Below are positions 15,531 to 17,004 of a stretch of 17,004 nucleotides of DNA, one piece after another; within the stretch, counting starts at the first letter, position 1; every line of letters begins with the position of its first letter. The stretch spans positions 1 to 17,004 of the forward strand of contig JAABTE010000016.1 in assembly GCA_011390035.1 (NCBI GenBank), given 5' to 3'. This DNA comes from Desulfobacteraceae bacterium (GTDB taxonomy: Bacteria; Desulfobacterota; Desulfobacteria; Desulfobacterales; JAABSP01). The position numbers and the translations under genes were made by a program. The notes beneath the pieces are model-generated. The model did not search any database and had not been told where the DNA came from. It saw only the letters and a program-made list of their open reading frames with translations.

Positions 15531-15562
15531 AATGGACAATCTCGGGGCGGAATGGACAATCT
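15531..15562 (+). repeat. 12-nt direct repeat just upstream of the radical SAM gene
   Basis: AATGGACAATCT occurs at 15531-15542 and again at 15551-15562, with a 20-nt period. The second copy abuts the ATG at 15563. Near-two-turn spacing is compatible with a regulator-binding site, or the repeat may be a small duplication. Confidence 0.55.
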
Positions 15563-17004
15563 ATGGAAAAGACAGATATCCTGCTGGTGGCGCCGCCCAT
15601 GCGGGATTTTTACCTGACGGCCAAGCGAACGATTCCGTATGGGCTGGCCTGCCTCGCCGGGGCGGCCCGGCGGGCGGGGTTTTCCGCGGCGATTCTGGAC
15701 GGGCTGGCCACCCGCCGTTCCAGGCGGATCCCGTGGCCGGCGGAGATGGGCCATCTGGCGCCCTATTACGGGCGGCCGGATACGTCTCCCTTTGCCCTGT
15801 TTCATCCGTATCGGCATTACGGCTACAGCTATGAGCATCTGGGCCGGGAGGTTCGGGAGTCCGGCGCCTTTCTGGTGGGCATCGCCGCCGGTTTCACCCC
15901 TTACGCCGGCGAGGCGCTGGAGATGGCGGCCGCGGTCCGGCGGTGGCGTCCGGAGGCGGTTATCGTCATGGGCGGGCATCATCCAACGGCCATGCCCGAG
16001 GCGGCGCTGGCCCATCCGGCGGTGGATTATGTGATCCGGGGGGAGGGGGAGGCGGCGCTGCCGGCCCTGGCCCGGGCGCTGAAAGGGGGGGCGGGCCCGG
16101 CCGATCTGGACCGGGTGCCGGGCCTCTGCCGGCGGGGGGCGGATGGCGGCATGATCATTCGGGAGCCGGCGGTGGTGGATCTTGCGGCGTGTCCGGAGCC
16201 GGCAATGGACCTGATCCGGTGGGACTTTTATCGCCGGGGCGCGGGGGCGGCGGCCGAGGTGGTGGCCAGCCGGGGGTGCCCCATGCGCTGCTCGTACTGC
16301 TGCCTTGGAAGCGGATGGCCGCCGTATCGGCGGCGGCCCGTGGCGGATGTGCTGGCCGAGATCGTCCGGGCCGTCCGGGAGTTCGGGGCGGGCTTCATCG
16401 ATTTCGAGGACGAGAACCTGTCCTTCGACAGGCGCTGGTTTGCCGCGCTGCTGGCCGGCATCCGGGAGGCGCTGGGGGAGGGCGCCGTGGAGCTGCGGGC
16501 CATGAACGGCCTGTTTCCTCCAACCCTGGACGGCGAATTGATCGATGCCATGAAGGCGGCCGGCTTCCGGGCCCTCAACCTGTCATTGGGGTCAATGGAC
16601 CCGGAACAGCTTGCCCGCTTCAATCGGCCGGATGTCCGGGCCGCAACGGAAGGGGCGCTCAGGATGGCCCGGGAGCGGGGGCTTTCCGCCGTCACCTATA
16701 TAATAGTTGGGGCGCCGGGCCAGGCGGCCGCCTCCTCCCTGGCGGATCTTTTGGCCCTGGCCCGGCTGCCGGGGCTGGTGGGGGTGTCGGTCTTCTATCC
16801 GGCGCCCGGCTCGGCCGATCACGACCGATGCCGGCGGCTGGGACTGTTGCCCGCCGAGCTGTCCCTGATGCGCTCCGCGGCGCTGCCCATCGCCCATGGG
16901 ACGACGCGGACGGAGACCGTAACGCTGCTGCGCCTGGGGCGGATCATAAATTTCATGAAGGCGCTGAGGGCGCTGAGGGCGGAGGGGGCGGAAGGGGCGG
17001 AAGG
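15563..17004 (+). CDS. B12-binding-domain radical SAM protein, 3' end beyond window
   Basis: An uninterrupted frame of 480 codons runs from the ATG at 15563 to the right edge. The N-terminal half (about residues 1-200) is a cobalamin-binding-type Rossmann domain. It begins EKTDILLVAPPMRDFYLTAK, has IPYGLACLAGAARRAG, and carries the usual MGGHHPT (136-142) and YVIRGEGEAAL blocks. The radical SAM core follows, with the 4Fe-4S motif CPMRCSYC (Cys 239, 243, 246) in ASRGCPMRCSYCCLGSG, then FIDFEDENLSFD and LNLSLGSMDPEQLARFNRP. These fit a class B (B12-dependent) radical SAM methylase or rearrangement enzyme, but the substrate cannot be told. An extra Cys 247 sits beside the cluster ligand. The visible end (ALRALRAEGAEGAE) is encoded by 9-nt repeats. 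No strong Shine-Dalgarno is seen, and the 3' end and true length are unknown. Confidence 0.85.
   Translation, partial: MEKTDILLVAPPMRDFYLTAKRTIPYGLACLAGAARRAGFSAAILDGLATRRSRRIPWPAEMGHLAPYYGRPDTSPFALFHPYRHYGYSYEHLGREVRESGAFLVGIAAGFTPYAGEALEMAAAVRRWRPEAVIVMGGHHPTAMPEAALAHPAVDYVIRGEGEAALPALARALKGGAGPADLDRVPGLCRRGADGGMIIREPAVVDLAACPEPAMDLIRWDFYRRGAGAAAEVVASRGCPMRCSYCCLGSGWPPYRRRPVADVLAEIVRAVREFGAGFIDFEDENLSFDRRWFAALLAGIREALGEGAVELRAMNGLFPPTLDGELIDAMKAAGFRALNLSLGSMDPEQLARFNRPDVRAATEGALRMARERGLSAVTYIIVGAPGQAAASSLADLLALARLPGLVGVSVFYPAPGSADHDRCRRLGLLPAELSLMRSAALPIAHGTTRTETVTLLRLGRIINFMKALRALRAEGAEGAE
16961..17004 (+). repeat. 9-nt tandem repeat at the right edge, in the radical SAM frame
   Basis: Five consecutive 9-nt units (two GCGCTGAGG, then GCGGAGGGG, GCGGAAGGG and a truncated GCGGAAGG) encode ALR-ALR-AEG-AEG-AE. 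The array continues to the edge, so its full length is unknown. Confidence 0.75.

Noticed and set aside
15400..15600. N-terminal extension of the 171-aa membrane protein to 15600
   Set aside because: It crosses the divergent intergenic region and the radical SAM start, has non-coding character, and the GTG at 15399 has a proper Shine-Dalgarno.

Overview
The window looks like a GC-rich chromosomal segment from a Desulfobacterota-type (former Deltaproteobacteria) bacterium. This placement rests on gene order and protein character and is an inference, since no search was run. Nearly everything left of 15400 is read from the minus strand. It forms a translation and RNA-metabolism supercluster, in transcription order: tRNA-Gly(CCC), rimP, nusA, infB, a ylxP-like DUF503 gene, rbfA, an nrnA-like DHH phosphoesterase, truB, rpsO, pnp, an M16 zinc protease, dut, asnS, and the start of a PqqD-like gene cut by the left edge.

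Region by region. Positions 14195-14315 hold a tRNA-Gly with encoded CCA behind a good sigma70-type promoter. About 160 nt downstream, an intrinsic terminator ends only some 20 nt before the rimP start codon. This recalls the E. coli metY-rimP-nusA-infB operon and suggests that entry into the operon is controlled by read-through or attenuation. Positions 13995-8310 hold rimP, nusA, infB, ylxP-like and rbfA: ribosome maturation, transcription elongation and initiation factors. Positions 7967-5560 hold the nanoRNase/pAp phosphatase-like gene, tRNA pseudouridine-55 synthase and ribosomal protein S15. Positions 5550-93 hold PNPase, the M16 peptidase, dUTPase, AsnRS and the PqqD-like start. Most junctions are tight (4-nt overlap to about 25 nt), consistent with co-transcription and translational coupling.

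Positions 14361-15399 hold three small, unrecognised membrane-protein genes on the minus strand. The largest has a helix resembling the glutamate-bearing helix of rotary ATPase subunit c. Divergent to them, a plus-strand gene from 15563 to the right edge encodes a B12-binding-type radical SAM protein of unknown substrate, which runs off the window. The 163-nt divergent intergenic region holds candidate overlapping promoters and a perfect 12-nt direct repeat.

A recurrent theme is in-frame tandem repetition inside otherwise conserved genes: 36-nt units inside truB, 12-nt units in the nusA tail, 12- and 21-nt units in the infB N-terminal region, and 9-nt units at the right edge in the radical SAM gene. 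No CRISPR array, insertion sequence, phage gene or attachment site was seen. No convincing new defence or mobile system is visible. The most notable material is the operon leader, the repeat insertions, the subunit-c-like membrane protein and the PqqD-like gene at the edge.
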